Below, in pieces: positions 32,601-38,170 of a stretch of DNA of 64,000 bases. This DNA is from Streptococcus parasanguinis (GTDB taxonomy: Bacteria; Bacillota; Bacilli; Lactobacillales; Streptococcaceae): the NCBI RefSeq assembly GCF_032163505.1, contig NZ_CP134147.1:1888501-1952500 (forward strand), read 5' to 3'. The notes below the pieces were generated by a model, which had not been told where the DNA came from, did not search any database, and was given only the letters and a program-made list of their open reading frames with translations. The stretch's first letter is position 1. Each line of letters starts with the position of its first letter. The position numbers and the translations under genes are program-made.

Positions 32601-34013
32601 TGTTGGATTATTTTTATCAACTACTTTATAGTAAGTTGTTTTATTAACTGATGCTGGAATCTTGGCATTAGTATCCGTAATCGTACGACCGTTATAAGCT
32701 GGTTCTACAACGTTGATAATATCTGTTGATGTACGAGCAGCATAAACATCATCGTATAATTTTTTCTCATCCGGAGTAAGGTTATGTCCTGGAGCTACTA
32801 AAGCTTGGATACTTGCCCCAACTTCATACCCTAATTGGATGAATGGTTGGTCCGTTTTACCAGGGCCAGCTCCTGTACCTGGATCGTAATCAACTTGCCA
32901 AGTTAATTCTCCTCTAGATGCAGTAGCAGTAGTAGTGAATTTTTGAATACCACTAGAGGCAGTAATCTTTCTGGTTTCTACTACATTGCCAGTGTTTTTA
33001 TCGATCAATTCAACAGTCGTATCTGTCGAAGCATCAAATCTCTTATAAGCACGTGTGTAGTAGTTTGTATGATACCGTTCGTTAAAGCGAGTAAGGTCTA
33101 CGATACTGTATGTATAGACATCGCCTTCTTTAGCAGCATATCCTGATGGTACTGTTTGTGAACGAACACTTGCACCGTTAGGATCCGTCATATCAGGTGT
33201 AGCAACTTCACCGTCTTTTAAGAAAGTTGCTACAGCAACTGGCTCGTTATTGTGGTCTGTAGCAGCACGACGGCTACGACGACGACTACTTACTGCTAAA
33301 GCTCCTGCATTTGTACGTTCTGTAGCAGCGTTTGCTACAGCCGCAGCAGCATCTGTACTTGTTGCTTTATCTGTTTGAGCAGCTGCTCCCGTACCAGTGA
33401 TTGGAGCTGCTGAACTTACAGTTGCTGAAAAAGTAGTTGTTGCAGCTGGTGTAGTTGCTTCTTCTCTTGCAGCTGCTCTTTCTGAGCTTTCACCTGCTGC
33501 AGCACGAGTTGCAGTAGGTTGTGCTGTAGTAGAAACTGTGGTAGAAGCTGGTTTAGAGCTGGTTTCTGCCATTTTCGCTGTTGGTAGAACGATTTCTGGC
33601 AATGAACCAACGTTTAGTGGTTTTGAAGCTTCTTCAGTTTTTTTAGTTTCAGCTGGCGCTACCTGTTTTTCTGTAGCAGCTGGTGTTTTAGCTACTTCAG
33701 CTTTTTCAGTTGCTGGAGCTGGTGTTTCTGAAGTTGCAGCAGCAGTCCCAGAAAGGTCAATTTTGGGAACTGATCCCCCTTCCCCGTATGCCTTAGAAGC
33801 AGCTGGTGCTTCTGCTTGACTTGACTCTGTTGTAGCAGGTTGTGCTGCTTCTGAAGCTGCTGTTCCCGCAGATTCAGAGGCTGCTGTTGCCTCATCCGCT
33901 GACGCAGATTGAGCTCCTGCAGCAAAGAGCGCTGTTCCTAAGAGAACAGAACAAACCCCAATGCTATATTTTCGTAAAGAAAAGCGTTGGCGTCTATTGA
34001 AAATATCCTTCAT
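20664..34013 (-). CDS. Giant YSIRK/LPETG surface protein with alternating isopeptide domains
   Basis: 4449 residues in one frame. The YSIRK-type signal (FSLRKYSIGVCSVLLG) is cleaved near SADEA. Residues about 45-260 are Ala/Thr/Pro/Ser rich; about 265-700 is a putative ligand-binding head. The rest is a stalk of two domain types that I count by motif. Fifteen are FctA/Spy0128-like pilin domains (Lys in FxFxKxLEGR, Glu in YTVEEV, terminal FNN). Nine are SspB/AgI-II C2-like domains (FxPEKYxxxxxxxD, YQVWLDTTKF, FGRYYKFxIP, DIENTA). Six FctA domains come first, then nine C2-FctA pairs, then TPPNTPP repeats and LPETGEE with a membrane tail. Both families form Lys-Asn isopeptide bonds in known structures. 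Inferred: a very long, mechanically stiff sortase-anchored adhesin. It is not an obvious pilin operon, as no sortase is adjacent. RBS AAAGGAG precedes the ATG. Confidence 0.94.
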   Translation of the reverse strand: MKDIFNRRQRFSLRKYSIGVCSVLLGTALFAAGAQSASADEATAASESAGTAASEAAQPATTESSQAEAPAASKAYGEGGSVPKIDLSGTAAATSETPAPATEKAEVAKTPAATEKQVAPAETKKTEEASKPLNVGSLPEIVLPTAKMAETSSKPASTTVSTTAQPTATRAAAGESSERAAAREEATTPAATTTFSATVSSAAPITGTGAAAQTDKATSTDAAAAVANAATERTNAGALAVSSRRRSRRAATDHNNEPVAVATFLKDGEVATPDMTDPNGASVRSQTVPSGYAAKEGDVYTYSIVDLTRFNERYHTNYYTRAYKRFDASTDTTVELIDKNTGNVVETRKITASSGIQKFTTTATASRGELTWQVDYDPGTGAGPGKTDQPFIQLGYEVGASIQALVAPGHNLTPDEKKLYDDVYAARTSTDIINVVEPAYNGRTITDTNAKIPASVNKTTYYKVVDKNNPTFNANKTDVTVQDYKANGNEVDLASYTLKAMEGQNFTASGERQFDGYKLYQAADENDQSGYVSRPYTVGTKFMDAERAGIKRIKEIVGEDGTVVVRVYLLDPKQQSKRSDGTLSTDGYMLLAETKPIKPGDYNKQELAVKKSPLHTIPFTDSKGVTYANGKEVPFDFQKAAGYTPYKTVFVPFLGDNIGHLSPNEQLIRGVNGIGTNVDLLNTLTPYKQPVYYYVKQEPVEVTPEVEKQLEGRVLVDGEFSFKIKKDQENKSLPGYEETVTNKNGKATFSKLTFNKVGTYTYTITEVKGADTNVDYDGMTVKMTVTVTENSKGDLQAAVKYSGTGGFASSADDKVFNNYVVAPVKTKFDFSKALAGRELKAGEFSFVLKDSTGKVLQTKTNTKEGVVAFDDLTFDNTQVGNHKYTVEEVIPENKEAGMTYDTMKAEVTIKVTKEGHVLKATNTLPSDTEFNNTFTPVATQAQFKFTKKLEGKELTKDAFTFELVENGNVIQTKKNAADGTIQFDAISYDKEGSHTYTVREVAGTDTNIDYDDMNAVVKVNVTKDAASGVLTAKVTMPEDTEFNNFAVAPVKTRFDFSKALAGRELKEGEFSFVLKDSNGKTLQTKTNTKQGVVAFDDLTFDNTQVGTHKYTVEEVIPENKETGMTYDPMKAEVTITVTKEGHVLKATNTLPADTEFNNTFTPAAAQAQFKFTKRLEGKELTKDAFTFELLENGNVIQTKKNKADGSITFDAIEYNAVGEHTYTVREKAGNDTNIDYDPMNAVVTVNVTKNAATGLLSAAVTMPEDTEFNNYVVSPVVTKFDFTKKLAGRKLAAGEFSFVLKDSTGREVETVKNDADGNVTFSELSFDNTKVGTHTYTVEEVIPANKEFGMTYDQMKATVTVEVAKNGHSLTTVTNVTSTGGKDANGNATDGTADKEFNNKVTPPETPEFQPEKFVVSKEKYDITGNKLMDDDNELTNEYTETNADPYVDKTTNNEPENLNTKTVKRGSKLVYQVWLDTTKFTEANNIQYVGVSDTYDAEKLDVNAADIKAYDSVTGAEVTNKFDIKVENGTITATSKEAFIKDKVNAPVIDTTKFEFGRYYKFDIPATVKESVKAGADIENTANQTVHVYNPVSKTVEKPEKPTQKRVNSVPVPVEMNFTKRLEGRELQKNEFEFVLKKDGVEVERVKNDAAGKIVFKTLEFGRDDLGKTYNYTVEETPGTDATVKYDTMVATVKVVVSHDGTAKAIVANVTDAADKEFNNTVTPPEEPKFQPEKYVVSKEKYDITGDKLVDDDRELADKYADTNANPYADDASNNEAENLNTKTVERGSKLVYQVWLDTTKFDAANKGNIQTVGISDNYDEAKLNLNKADIKAYDSVTGAEVTDKFDIAVNNGVITANLKAGFTKSLGDAENTQVIDTTKFAFGRYYKFDIPTTVKDDVVAGADIENTAAQVVNYYNPTTKKVEKPEKPTEKRVNNVPISVEFNFTKKLEGRDLKAGEFTFELKDSDNVVIATATNDADGNFKFTPVDYTNKAGKTVTALKYQKGQEGTYTYTVTEVKGTDSTVTYDEMAAVVTVKVSHDGTAKALITNVTDPADKEFNNRVTPPTEPKFQPEKYVVSKAKFDITGTKLVDDDSELTDKYGETNTNPYVDTTANNEDENLNTKTVERGQKLYYQVWLDTTKFDANNKDNIQTVGITDNYDKDKLTVNASDIKVYDSVTGADVTTKFDISDNNGVLTANLKDGFTKSLGDAENTQIIDTTKFEFGRYYKFDIPATVKDDVVAGADIENKAAQVVNYYNPVSKTVEKPNKPTEKRVNSVPISVEFNFTKKLEGRDLKAGEFTFELKDSDNVVIATATNDKAGKIKFAPVEYTNKAGKTVTALKYQKGQEGTYKYTVEEVKGSDATVTYDTMKAVVTVEVRHDGTAKALITNVTDPADKEFNNTVRPPEEPKFQPEKYVVSEEKFDITGDKLVDDDKELADKYADTNANPYADDASNNEKQNLNTKTVKRGDKLVYQVWLDTTKFDASNKDNIQSVGISDDYDETKLDLDSTKIKAYDSVTGAEVTDKFDIAVNNGVITATLKDGFTKSLGDAENTQVIDTTKFEFGRYYKFDIPTTVKADVPGGVDIENTAAQVVNYYNPTTKKVEKPSKPTEKRVNNVPVEVEFNFTKRLEGRELKANEFSFVLKDSKGKTLETVSNDASGNVKFSAMSFKKGDEGVHNYTVEEVKGSDATVTYDTMKANVTVTVKHDGTAKVLIATVGDIADKEFNNRVTPPEEPKFNPEKYVVSEAKFDVTGTKLVDDDKELANKVADTNANPYADDASNNEAENLNTKTVKRGQKLYYQVWLDTTQFDAANKDNIQTVGITDDFDETKLTVNASDIKAYDSVSGADVTSKFDISIANGVITANLKDGFTKSLGDAENTQIIDTTKFEFGRYYKFDIPATVNADVPGGADIENTATQVVNYYNPTTKKVEKPEKPTEKRVNNVPVEVEFNFTKRLEGRELKANEFSFVLKDSEGKTLETVSNDAAGNVKFSALEFKKGQEGVHNYTVEEVKGSDATVTYDTMKANVTVTVKHDGTAKVLIATVGEIADKEFNNRVTPPEEPKFQPEKYVVSKEKYDITGDKLVDDDKELADKYADTNADPYADDASNNEKENLNTKTVKRGDKLVYQVWLDTTKFDANNKDNIQSVGISDDYDEAKLELDSTKIKAYDSVTGAEVTDKFDITVNNGVITATLKDGFTKSLGDAENTQVIDTTKFEFGRYYKFDIPTTVKADVPGGVDIENTAAQVVNYYNPTTKKVEKPSKPTEKRVNNVPVEVEFNFTKRLEGRELKANEFSFVLKDSEGKTLETVKNDASGNVKFSALEFKKGQEGVHNYTVEEVKGSDATVTYDTMKANVTVTVSHDGTAKILVATVGKIADKEFNNRVTPPETPEFNPEKYVLNEKEFDLTGTSLLDDDKELADKYADTNANPYADDASNNEKANINTKSVKPGQKLVYQVWLDTTKFDANNKDHIQSVGISDDYDEAKVDVDGSAIKAYDGKTGADVTAKFDITVNNGVITATLKDGFTKSLGDAENTQVIDTTKFEFGRYYKFDIPATVKADVKGGVDIENTAAQVVNYYNPTTKKVEKPNKPTEKRVNSVPVEVEFNFTKRMEGRELKANEFSFVLKDSEGKTLETVKNDASGNVKFSKLEFKKGQEGVHNYTVEEVKGTDATVTYDTMKANVTVTVSHDGKAKVLIAKVGDIADKEFNNKVTPPETPEFNPEKYILNAEKFDLTGKSLLDDDKELADKVAETNANPYADKADNNEAANINTKTVKRGDKVVYQVWLDTTKFTEAHNIQSVGVTDDYEEDKLDINVANIKAYDSVTGEDVTAKFDIKVENGVISATSKADLTKSLGDAENTPVIDTTKFAFGRYYKFDIPATVKDTVKGGADIENTAAQIVHQYDPTSKTVKKPNKPTEKRVVNIPVSVEFNFTKRLEGRELKANEFSFVLKDKDGKTLETVKNDASGNVKFSALEFKKGQEGTYNYTVEEVKGTDTTVTYDTMKAVVTVKVSHDGTAKALLTKVTDPSDKEFNNTVRPPETPEFNPEKYILNESKFDLTGVKLLDDDKELKDKVADTNANPYVDKTDNNEAQNINTKTLKKGDKVYYQVWLDTTKFTEAHNIQSVGVTDKYDSANLTVNGADIKAYDSVTGEDVTAKFDIKVENGVITATSKADLTKSLGDAENTQVIDTTKLAFGRYYKFEIPAEIKQSAQDGVDIENTASQIVHQYDPTKKTVEKPEKPTEKRVVNIPVKVQFQFTKKLEGRALKAGEFSFVLKDEKGNVIETVTNDAAGKITFSNLEFKRGEEGTHLYHVEEIRGKDSSIEYDKMVATVGIMINKDGKVLTAITQLPEDTEFNNTVIPPTTPPNTPPTTPPNTPPTTPPTTPPTPPTPPTPPTTPPTPPTPPTPTTPPAPALPETGEEQSASAALLGAALGMVGLAGLAKRKKRED
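21250..29800 (-). repeat. Nine tandem repeats of about 1 kb (C2 + FctA modules)
   Basis: The DTTKF-encoding motif (TATCCAACCATACTTGG and variants) recurs near 21675, 22655, 23627, 24611, 25598, 26573, 27593, 28613 and 29583, i.e. every 0.97-1.02 kb. Neighbouring units share long near-identical blocks, so copy number could change by recombination. Confidence 0.88.
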
Positions 34014-34061
34014 TTATAGGATCTCCTTTTTCATATTTCATGATTCCATGATACAAATAAA

Positions 34062-34090
34062 ATTGTAACATCCTTGACATCAAGAGTCAA
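34062..34090 (-). promoter_or_regulatory. Promoter of the giant surface protein gene
   Basis: TTGACT (34085-34090), 17-nt spacer, TACAAT (34062-34067). The spacer contains CTTGATGTCAAG, a perfect 12-nt palindrome that could be an operator. Confidence 0.7.
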
Positions 34091-34263
34091 TCTGTCGAAA
34101 TAAAAATGTAACATTCTTGTTAAAATGTCATATTATACCACATATTTTTTAATAATTTGTGCTAAATTGTCACATTTTTTCCTATCCGGTTCACTTTTTT
34201 TACACCAAAAAAAGAATACAGGAAAACAAAGATCGTTCTTTCTTCCTATACTCTTCTATATAA

Positions 34264-34758
34264 TTATTTCACTTCTGAGATCAATCCGGTGTCCACATCA
34301 TACACCGCTCCCGAAATAACGACATCCTCTGGAATCAAAGGAGAAGCCTTTAAAAGCTCCATATCTTCACGGACACTCTCCTCAATATCTTGAAAGGGAA
34401 GGAAGTCGCGATCTCCTACATCCACACCCAGTTCTTTCTTGAGATGCTGACGGAAACCTTCGTTTTCAAAGGTCTGTGCGCCACAGTCTGTATGGTGCAA
34501 GACCACAATTTCACGGGTTCCCATTTGCTGCTGCGAAATGACCAAGGAGCGAATCATATCATCGGTCACGCGCCCTCCAGCATTCCGCAAAATATGGGCA
34601 TCTCCAAGAGCCAGACCTAGTGCAGGCGCCACGTGAAGACGGGAATCCATACAGGTCACAATGGCTACTTGTGTTTTGGGCTTAATCGGAAGACGGAGGT
34701 CTCCATGTAGCGCCACATAAGCTTGGTTAGCTGTTAAAAAATTATCAAAATAAGACAT
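34264..34758 (-). CDS. Beta-class carbonic anhydrase
   Basis: 164 residues; interconverts CO2 and bicarbonate in the cytoplasm. Zn ligands and the Asp-Arg dyad are visible: CMDSR near residue 36, and HHTDCG near residue 88 (His, Cys). This is the short clade found in streptococci. RBS AAAGGAGAG precedes the ATG. It lies downstream of radA, as in pneumococcus, but a terminator intervenes. Confidence 0.93.
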   Translation of the reverse strand: MSYFDNFLTANQAYVALHGDLRLPIKPKTQVAIVTCMDSRLHVAPALGLALGDAHILRNAGGRVTDDMIRSLVISQQQMGTREIVVLHHTDCGAQTFENEGFRQHLKKELGVDVGDRDFLPFQDIEESVREDMELLKASPLIPEDVVISGAVYDVDTGLISEVK

Positions 34759-34855
34759 GGTCTCTCCTTTATTCCTTTGAAATTCAAATCATCTATTATT
34801 TTACCACAACTCACTATTTCTGTCAGGGGATACCTCCTGTCATCTGTCACATCTG

Positions 34856-34889
34856 AAAAAAAGCCTTAAACTTCCCGTTTAAGACTTTT
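34856..34889 (-). terminator. Intrinsic terminator of radA
   Basis: GTCTTAAAC / GTTTAAGGC stem with GGGA-type loop and a TTTTTTT tract on the minus strand, directly after the radA stop. Confidence 0.8.
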
Positions 34890-34901
34890 CTACTATTAAA
34901 A

Positions 34902-36260
34902 TTAAAATACTTTCTTCAAGACTTCAGACAGTGTACTCACACCGACCACTTCGATCCCTGATGGTGTCGAAATCCCCGTCAGAGAGTTTTTCGGAACATA
35001 AATCTTGGTAAAACCGAGCTTGGCAGCTTCATTGATCCGTTGTTCGATCCTGTTGACCCGGCGAACTTCTCCTGTCAAGCCCAACTCTCCAACGAAACAT
35101 TCCTGCGGGTTGGTTGGCTTGTCCTTGTAGCTCGAGGCAATGGCTACGGCTACGGCTAGGTCGATAGCTGGCTCATCCAACTTGACACCACCTGCAGACT
35201 TGAGGTAGGCATCCTGATTTTGAAGGAGCAAACCCGCTCGTTTTTCTAGCACTGCCATGATGAGACTAGCTCGATTAAAATCAAGCCCCGTTGTCGTCCG
35301 CTTGGCATTTCCAAACATAGTTGGCGTCACCAAGGCCTGCACTTCAGCTAGAATTGGACGCGTCCCTTCCATGGTGACCACGATGGACGAGCCAGTCGCG
35401 CCATCCAGGCGCTCTTCCAGAAAGACCTGACTAGGATTGAGAACCTCGACCAAGCCACCTGATTGCATTTCGAAGATACCGATCTCATTGGTCGAGCCAA
35501 AGCGGTTCTTGACCGCTCTCAGAATCCGGAAGGTATGGTGGCGCTCGCCCTCAAAGTAGAGCACCGTATCCACCATGTGTTCCAGCATCCGAGGTCCTGC
35601 CAAGGTTCCTTCCTTGGTCACATGGCCAACAATAAAGATGGCGATGTTATTGGTCTTGGCCAGCTGCATGAGCTCAGCCGTTACCTCACGTACCTGAGAG
35701 ACCGACCCCTGCACCCCTGAAATCTCAGGAGACATAATGGTCTGGATGGAGTCAATGATCAGAAAATTAGGTTGGATGCGTTCCACCTCTGCTCGCACGC
35801 TCTGCATATTGGTCTCGGCATAGAGATAAAACTCACTGTCGATATCTCCCAAGCGCTCTGCACGGAGTTTGATCTGCTGGGCCGACTCCTCCCCACTGAC
35901 ATAGAGAACCGTTCCCACTTGAGACAACTGGGTTGATACTTGAAGGAGAAGGGTCGATTTCCCAATCCCTGGATCCCCACCGATGAGGACGAGACTCCCT
36001 GGGACCACTCCTCCACCGAGTACACGGTTGAATTCCTCCATCTCGGTCTTGGTCCGATGGACATTGATAGAGGTCACATCCGCCAGTTTCATGGGTTTGG
36101 TCTTTTCACCCGTCAAGGACACCCGTGCATTCTTGACCTCTGCAACCTCAACCTCCTCGACAAAAGAAGACCAAGACCCACAGTTTGGACAGCGCCCTAA
36201 ATACTTGGGGGAATTGTAGGCACAATTTTGACAAATAAATGTCGTTTTTTTCTTAGCGAT
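34902..36260 (-). CDS. radA: DNA repair ATPase RadA, likely ATC start
   Basis: About 452 residues from the chosen start. RadA is a RecA-like DnaB-type helicase acting in recombination and natural transformation. Order: N-terminal zinc finger (CQNC...CPNC, residues about 9-27), Walker [11 protein letters not shown], RadA motif KNRFG, and a Lon-like C-terminal domain. The first ATG (36122) would remove the zinc finger and yield 406 residues, shorter than the family norm of about 453. Upstream there is no in-frame ATG, GTG or TTG before the TAG at about 36285. The best fit is ATC at 36258-36260, six nt after GAAAGAGG; an ATC at 36261-36263 is the alternative. It follows the histidine phosphatase by about 13 nt in an operon with dut. 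Confidence 0.9.
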   Translation of the reverse strand: MAKKKTTFICQNCAYNSPKYLGRCPNCGSWSSFVEEVEVAEVKNARVSLTGEKTKPMKLADVTSINVHRTKTEMEEFNRVLGGGVVPGSLVLIGGDPGIGKSTLLLQVSTQLSQVGTVLYVSGEESAQQIKLRAERLGDIDSEFYLYAETNMQSVRAEVERIQPNFLIIDSIQTIMSPEISGVQGSVSQVREVTAELMQLAKTNNIAIFIVGHVTKEGTLAGPRMLEHMVDTVLYFEGERHHTFRILRAVKNRFGSTNEIGIFEMQSGGLVEVLNPSQVFLEERLDGATGSSIVVTMEGTRPILAEVQALVTPTMFGNAKRTTTGLDFNRASLIMAVLEKRAGLLLQNQDAYLKSAGGVKLDEPAIDLAVAVAIASSYKDKPTNPQECFVGELGLTGEVRRVNRIEQRINEAAKLGFTKIYVPKNSLTGISTPSGIEVVGVSTLSEVLKKVF

Positions 36261-36273
36261 GATAAACCTCTTT

Positions 36274-36813
36274 CTAAATCTCTATGTCACACTCAATCAC
36301 TTGGCAAAAATCAATCTTCTCATTTGGCACAAACTGGCGCATGAGCATTCCGTGAGTTACAATGATAATAGTTTTATAATTTTTATATTTTTCCAAAGCT
36401 CTTAAAAAACGATGACGCATCTCTAGATCAGTTTCATAGCGATAAGGAGAATCTTCAGATAAAGCTCCTTGATATTTTAGATAATATTCATGAGCTACCA
36501 ATACACTAGTTAAATCAGAGTTAGTGCCATCTAAGTCTGGACGCCACTCATGAAAAAACGGCTCCACAAACAAGTCCAATCCTGTTTCAACTGCTATATA
36601 ATGTGCTGTTTCTAAGGCCCTCGTCACAGACGATGAAATAATAATCTCTGCCTTTCCAAAACATGCAGTTTTAGCAACTTCTTTTGCCAGACTGCGACCT
36701 TTTCCTGTCAATGGTGCTAAATCACGACCAAAACCACTATAGAGTTGCGGATTTTCAATTTTATCAAGCATACTATAATCTGGCTCCCCGTGACGGACAA
36801 AGATAATCTTCAT
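36274..36813 (-). CDS. Histidine phosphatase (phosphoglycerate mutase-like)
   Basis: 179 residues. The catalytic RHG sits at FVRHGEPDY (residue about 7), with a second conserved Arg at [11 protein letters not shown], an acidic residue at FHEW, and the late His at IVTHGM. These are the histidine phosphatase hallmarks. The substrate is unknown. It lies in the dut-radA operon; the gap to the upstream hydrolase is about 18 nt. Confidence 0.88.
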   Translation of the reverse strand: MKIIFVRHGEPDYSMLDKIENPQLYSGFGRDLAPLTGKGRSLAKEVAKTACFGKAEIIISSSVTRALETAHYIAVETGLDLFVEPFFHEWRPDLDGTNSDLTSVLVAHEYYLKYQGALSEDSPYRYETDLEMRHRFLRALEKYKNYKTIIIVTHGMLMRQFVPNEKIDFCQVIECDIEI

Positions 36814-36831
36814 ATTAAGATCCCCATAAAA

Positions 36832-37287
36832 CTATCCAATCTTGATTCCGCAATCTTGCCACTGCTTCAGTGTTTTAGAGAATTTCTTCTGGTTGGCAAC
36901 TCCGACAGCAGACAAATCGACAGAAACCTGATAATTCTCCTTGACAGCTGCCAAAACGGAAGCCTTGACACAGCCATTGCCATCCACCCCTATAAACTCT
37001 ATGCTTTTAGCACCGTTTCCCTCTAAAAAATCTTTTAAATCTGGATTAGTAAAGCAAGAAGCCCGACGCTTCTCAAAAATACGAGAAGATACAACCAGCA
37101 AGCCGGTCGTAAATTTCTTCTTTCTATCTTTTCTCTCCCAGAAAAAACGATTGAGAATATAGATAACTCGTTCGCTAGGATAGGTAGCAATTTTGTCATT
37201 TACAGCTGCAGTCAGTTCTTCATGATATGCTTTTCCTACAGCAACATAATCTGACTGCATGTCTACAACTAATAAATAGTCTGCCAT
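36832..37287 (-). CDS. Isochorismatase-like cysteine hydrolase
   Basis: 151 residues, shorter than the usual 180-210. The opening LLVVDMQSDYV carries the catalytic Asp, and the Cys is in IGVDGNGCVKAS, matching the family's GxxxxxCV turn. The central Lys is not obvious from the expected spacing. The substrate is unknown. Operon position is between dut (10 nt gap) and the histidine phosphatase, so a nucleotide-sanitation role is possible but unproven. Confidence 0.72.
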   Translation of the reverse strand: MADYLLVVDMQSDYVAVGKAYHEELTAAVNDKIATYPSERVIYILNRFFWERKDRKKKFTTGLLVVSSRIFEKRRASCFTNPDLKDFLEGNGAKSIEFIGVDGNGCVKASVLAAVKENYQVSVDLSAVGVANQKKFSKTLKQWQDCGIKIG

Positions 37288-37296
37288 TTTATTCCT

Positions 37297-37746
37297 CTAT
37301 TTCCCTGTCGAACCAAATCCACCAGTACGCACGCCGTCTGCTTCATCTCCATCGGCAATCAAGAATGGTGCAAAGACAGCCTGAACCACACGTTCACCAA
37401 CTTCAAGAACAACTTCCTGGTCGGTAATATTTTTCATCTGAGCAAAGATATGGCCTTCATTTCCTGGATTGCCATAGTAGTCTCCATCAATGACCCCCAC
37501 AGAGTTGATCAAGACCAGGCCTTTTTTGCGAGGGTTGGACGAGCGATCGTAAAGATAAAGCACTTCACCCGCTTGCATATAGGCCTTGACCCCAGTTGGC
37601 ACGAGGACGATTTCCCCTGGAGCAATCACCGTGCGCTCTGCCACCTTTAAGTCGTAACCAGCCGCGTGGGCCGTTTCCCGTTTTGGCAGTAAGTCCTGAT
37701 TGGTATAGCTTGATACAAGCTCAAATCCGCGAATTTTTGTCATCAT
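37297..37746 (-). CDS. dut: dUTP pyrophosphatase
   Basis: 149 residues; hydrolyses dUTP to dUMP and PPi, keeping uracil out of DNA. Conserved motifs are visible in order: AAGYDL, DRSS, GVIDGDYYG, and the C-terminal RTGGFGSTGK arm. Two adjacent ATG codons (37746 and 37743) follow AGAGGAATT; either may be used. It is the first gene of the dut-hydrolase-phosphatase-radA operon. Confidence 0.95.
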   Translation of the reverse strand: MMTKIRGFELVSSYTNQDLLPKRETAHAAGYDLKVAERTVIAPGEIVLVPTGVKAYMQAGEVLYLYDRSSNPRKKGLVLINSVGVIDGDYYGNPGNEGHIFAQMKNITDQEVVLEVGERVVQAVFAPFLIADGDEADGVRTGGFGSTGK

Positions 37747-37782
37747 AATTCCTCTTTTATCTAAATAGTTTCCATCTCTTCT

Positions 37783-37791
37783 ATTATACCA
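37783..37791 (-). promoter_or_regulatory. Extended -10 promoter of the dut operon
   Basis: TGGTATAAT on the minus strand about 40 nt upstream of dut. No good -35, as expected for an extended -10 promoter. Confidence 0.5.
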
Positions 37792-37960
37792 TCACTTTGC
37801 CCTAGCGTCTCCCCTATACTACTATTCGTATTTTTTGAGTAAAAACCTCCTTTTTCACCTTCATTATTTGTAAATTATATGATACTTTCATGGTTGTTTT
37901 CTAAAAGAAAGTGAAAGTTAATGAAACAGCTTAAAAACACCTAATTTCACCGATTTTAGC

Positions 37961-37989
37961 TTGAAGCCAATTATTATTTTTGCTATAAT
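37961..37989 (+). promoter_or_regulatory. Promoter of the Thr-rich adhesin A gene
   Basis: TTGAAG (37961-37966), 17-nt spacer ending TGC, TATAAT (37984-37989). The 5' leader would be about 175 nt and contains GGAGGT at about 38049 with no convincing ORF after it. The stretch 37792-37960 shows nothing else. Confidence 0.75.
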
Positions 37990-38170
37990 TCCCTGTGTAG
38001 GGAATAATTTTAAAAGTAAAATATTTTACCCTATAAAATTATTTAATGGAGGTCGTGTCTCAGCACTCAATTCTAATTACCAACAGATAGGATTTGAAAG
38101 GTCCATATCGTTAAAAGTAATCAGGTATTGATGATTAGGCACTAATTTTTTTATGAAAAGGGAAGATAAG

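Noticed and set aside
34902..36122. radA annotated from the first ATG (406 residues)
   Set aside because: It would remove the conserved zinc finger encoded in frame just upstream, which also has a suitable RBS.
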